From Flagellimonas amphidinii (GTDB taxonomy: Bacteria > Bacteroidota > Bacteroidia > Flavobacteriales > Flavobacteriaceae), in the NCBI RefSeq assembly GCF_013090115.1, contig NZ_JABFNN010000031.1:62001-126000 (forward strand): a stretch of DNA of 64,000 nt. Reading direction: 5' to 3'. A model generated the notes under the pieces. It worked only from the letters and a program-made list of their open reading frames with translations. It had not been told where the DNA came from and searched no databases. Below are positions 63,694-64,000 of the stretch, one piece after another. Both the position numbers and the translations under genes were made by a program. Numbering within the stretch: position 1 is the first letter of the stretch; each line of letters starts with the position of its first letter.

Positions 63694-63783
63694 GCAGCAG
63701 TCATTGTGCTTTCCAATTACGATCCGCCTACGGCATCAGATGTGGCAAATCGACTCATTGAAACTTTAAAAAAACAGTATTGA
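63694..63783 (+). pseudogene. C-terminal remnant of a serine hydrolase (beta-lactamase-like)
   Basis: An open frame of 29 codons ends with TGA at 63781-63783 and begins right after an in-frame TGA at 63691-63693, 11 bases past the S41 stop. The text (AAVIVLSNYDPPTASDVANR, LIETLKKQY) closely matches the last strand and helix of class C beta-lactamase-type serine hydrolases, where VVLSNYDPP is a common ending. It has no start codon. I interpret it as the scar of a deleted gene. The amidohydrolase starts one base after it. Confidence 0.7.
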
Positions 63784-63784
63784 T

Positions 63785-64000
63785 ATGGTAAAGAAAATCC
63801 TACGAATAATAAAAAAAGTCTTGGTCTATTTAGGAATGCTATTGAGCCTTGTTCTAATTGTTCTTTTAGTATCGATTCCTGTTTCCAAGAAGGATGGAAA
63901 AATTCCTTACCAAGTTGGAACACATAAGGACACATACACTATTAAAAATGTCAACATTATCGATGTTGAATTAGGGATGGGGGATTATATACTTCCCAAT
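63785..64000 (+). CDS. probable amidohydrolase (3' partial)
   Basis: The 72 visible residues start MVKKILRIIKKVLVYLGMLL with one transmembrane or signal-anchor helix (LSLVLIVLLVSIPVSK). A YTIKNVNIIDVELGMGDYIL segment follows, which matches the first strand of metal-dependent amidohydrolases, in which NVNIIDV-type text precedes the metal-binding barrel. The catalytic part lies beyond the right edge. The predicted place is membrane-anchored, facing the periplasm. The call rests on a short N-terminal match. Confidence 0.6.
   Translation, partial: MVKKILRIIKKVLVYLGMLLSLVLIVLLVSIPVSKKDGKIPYQVGTHKDTYTIKNVNIIDVELGMGDYILPN

Noticed and set aside
1-64000. CRISPR array, prophage, integron or integrated plasmid
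   Set aside because: No regularly spaced repeats, no phage structural, integrase, relaxase or transposase genes; gene content is core metabolism.

Overview
The window is a gene-dense chromosomal segment of a member of Bacteroidota, most likely a marine Flavobacteriaceae. A Muricauda/Allomuricauda-like genus is my guess from protein style, not a measured assignment. The support is as follows. Composition is AT-rich. Shine-Dalgarno sites are largely absent. Several promoters match the Bacteroidota -33 TTTG / -7 TAnnTTTG pattern. Family-typical proteins are present (head GIN DUF2807 proteins, DUF3822 beside rsmD, a DnaX lacking the zinc module, a GyrA/ClpC divergent pair). I see no phage, plasmid, intact insertion sequence, CRISPR array or defence island. 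This is core chromosome with a few scars.

Layout. 0-5 kb: glycogen branching enzyme (cut by the left edge), a GH31 alpha-glucosidase behind a perfect palindromic operator, and an M48 lipoprotein protease. 5-7 kb: a REP-like inverted repeat, an MFS transporter and an NTF2-like lipoprotein. 7-11 kb (minus strand): an ECF sigma factor, a probable membrane anti-sigma factor and three secreted beta-repeat proteins in one tight operon. 11-14 kb: lon and cmk. 14-16.5 kb: a PEBP-family protein, a small gene remnant, an AraC regulator and a LysM protein. 16.5-25.6 kb (plus strand): rpsA with a structured leader, pyrR-pyrB, a 110-residue unknown overlapping rnz, pdxH, then sixA-like/ppk1/ppx. 25.6-31.2 kb: miaE, dnaX, RNase P RNA, a lipoprotein, rsmD-DUF3822-membrane protein.

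31.3-36.5 kb (plus strand): a RecD-like helicase, DUF4126, and a lipopolysaccharide sugar cluster kdsB-HAD-kdnB that points to Kdo8N (8-amino Kdo) synthesis, followed by an acyltransferase. 36.5-44.7 kb (minus strand): a YbjN-like protein, yebC, an SDR, gcvT and the threonine operon thrA-thrB-thrC, with a previously unlisted Thr-rich leader peptide. 44.8-57.8 kb: NAD(P)HX repair enzyme, clpC, gyrA, a TPR protein, an NlpC/P60 hydrolase, a thiolase and a PgpH-type HD phosphohydrolase. 57.9-64 kb: tRNA-Ser(GCU), tRNA-Pro(UGG), DUF1801, an AraC regulator, a LytS/LytTR two-component pair, an S41 peptidase fused to an NTF2-like domain, a C-terminal scrap of a serine hydrolase, and the start of an amidohydrolase.

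The most rewarding items for a second look are the threonine leader peptide with its hairpin, the two-hairpin kissing-loop candidate in the rpsA leader, the ECF sigma / GIN-protein operon, the Kdo8N gene grouping, and the two gene remnants. No wholly new multi-gene system is proven by the sequence alone.
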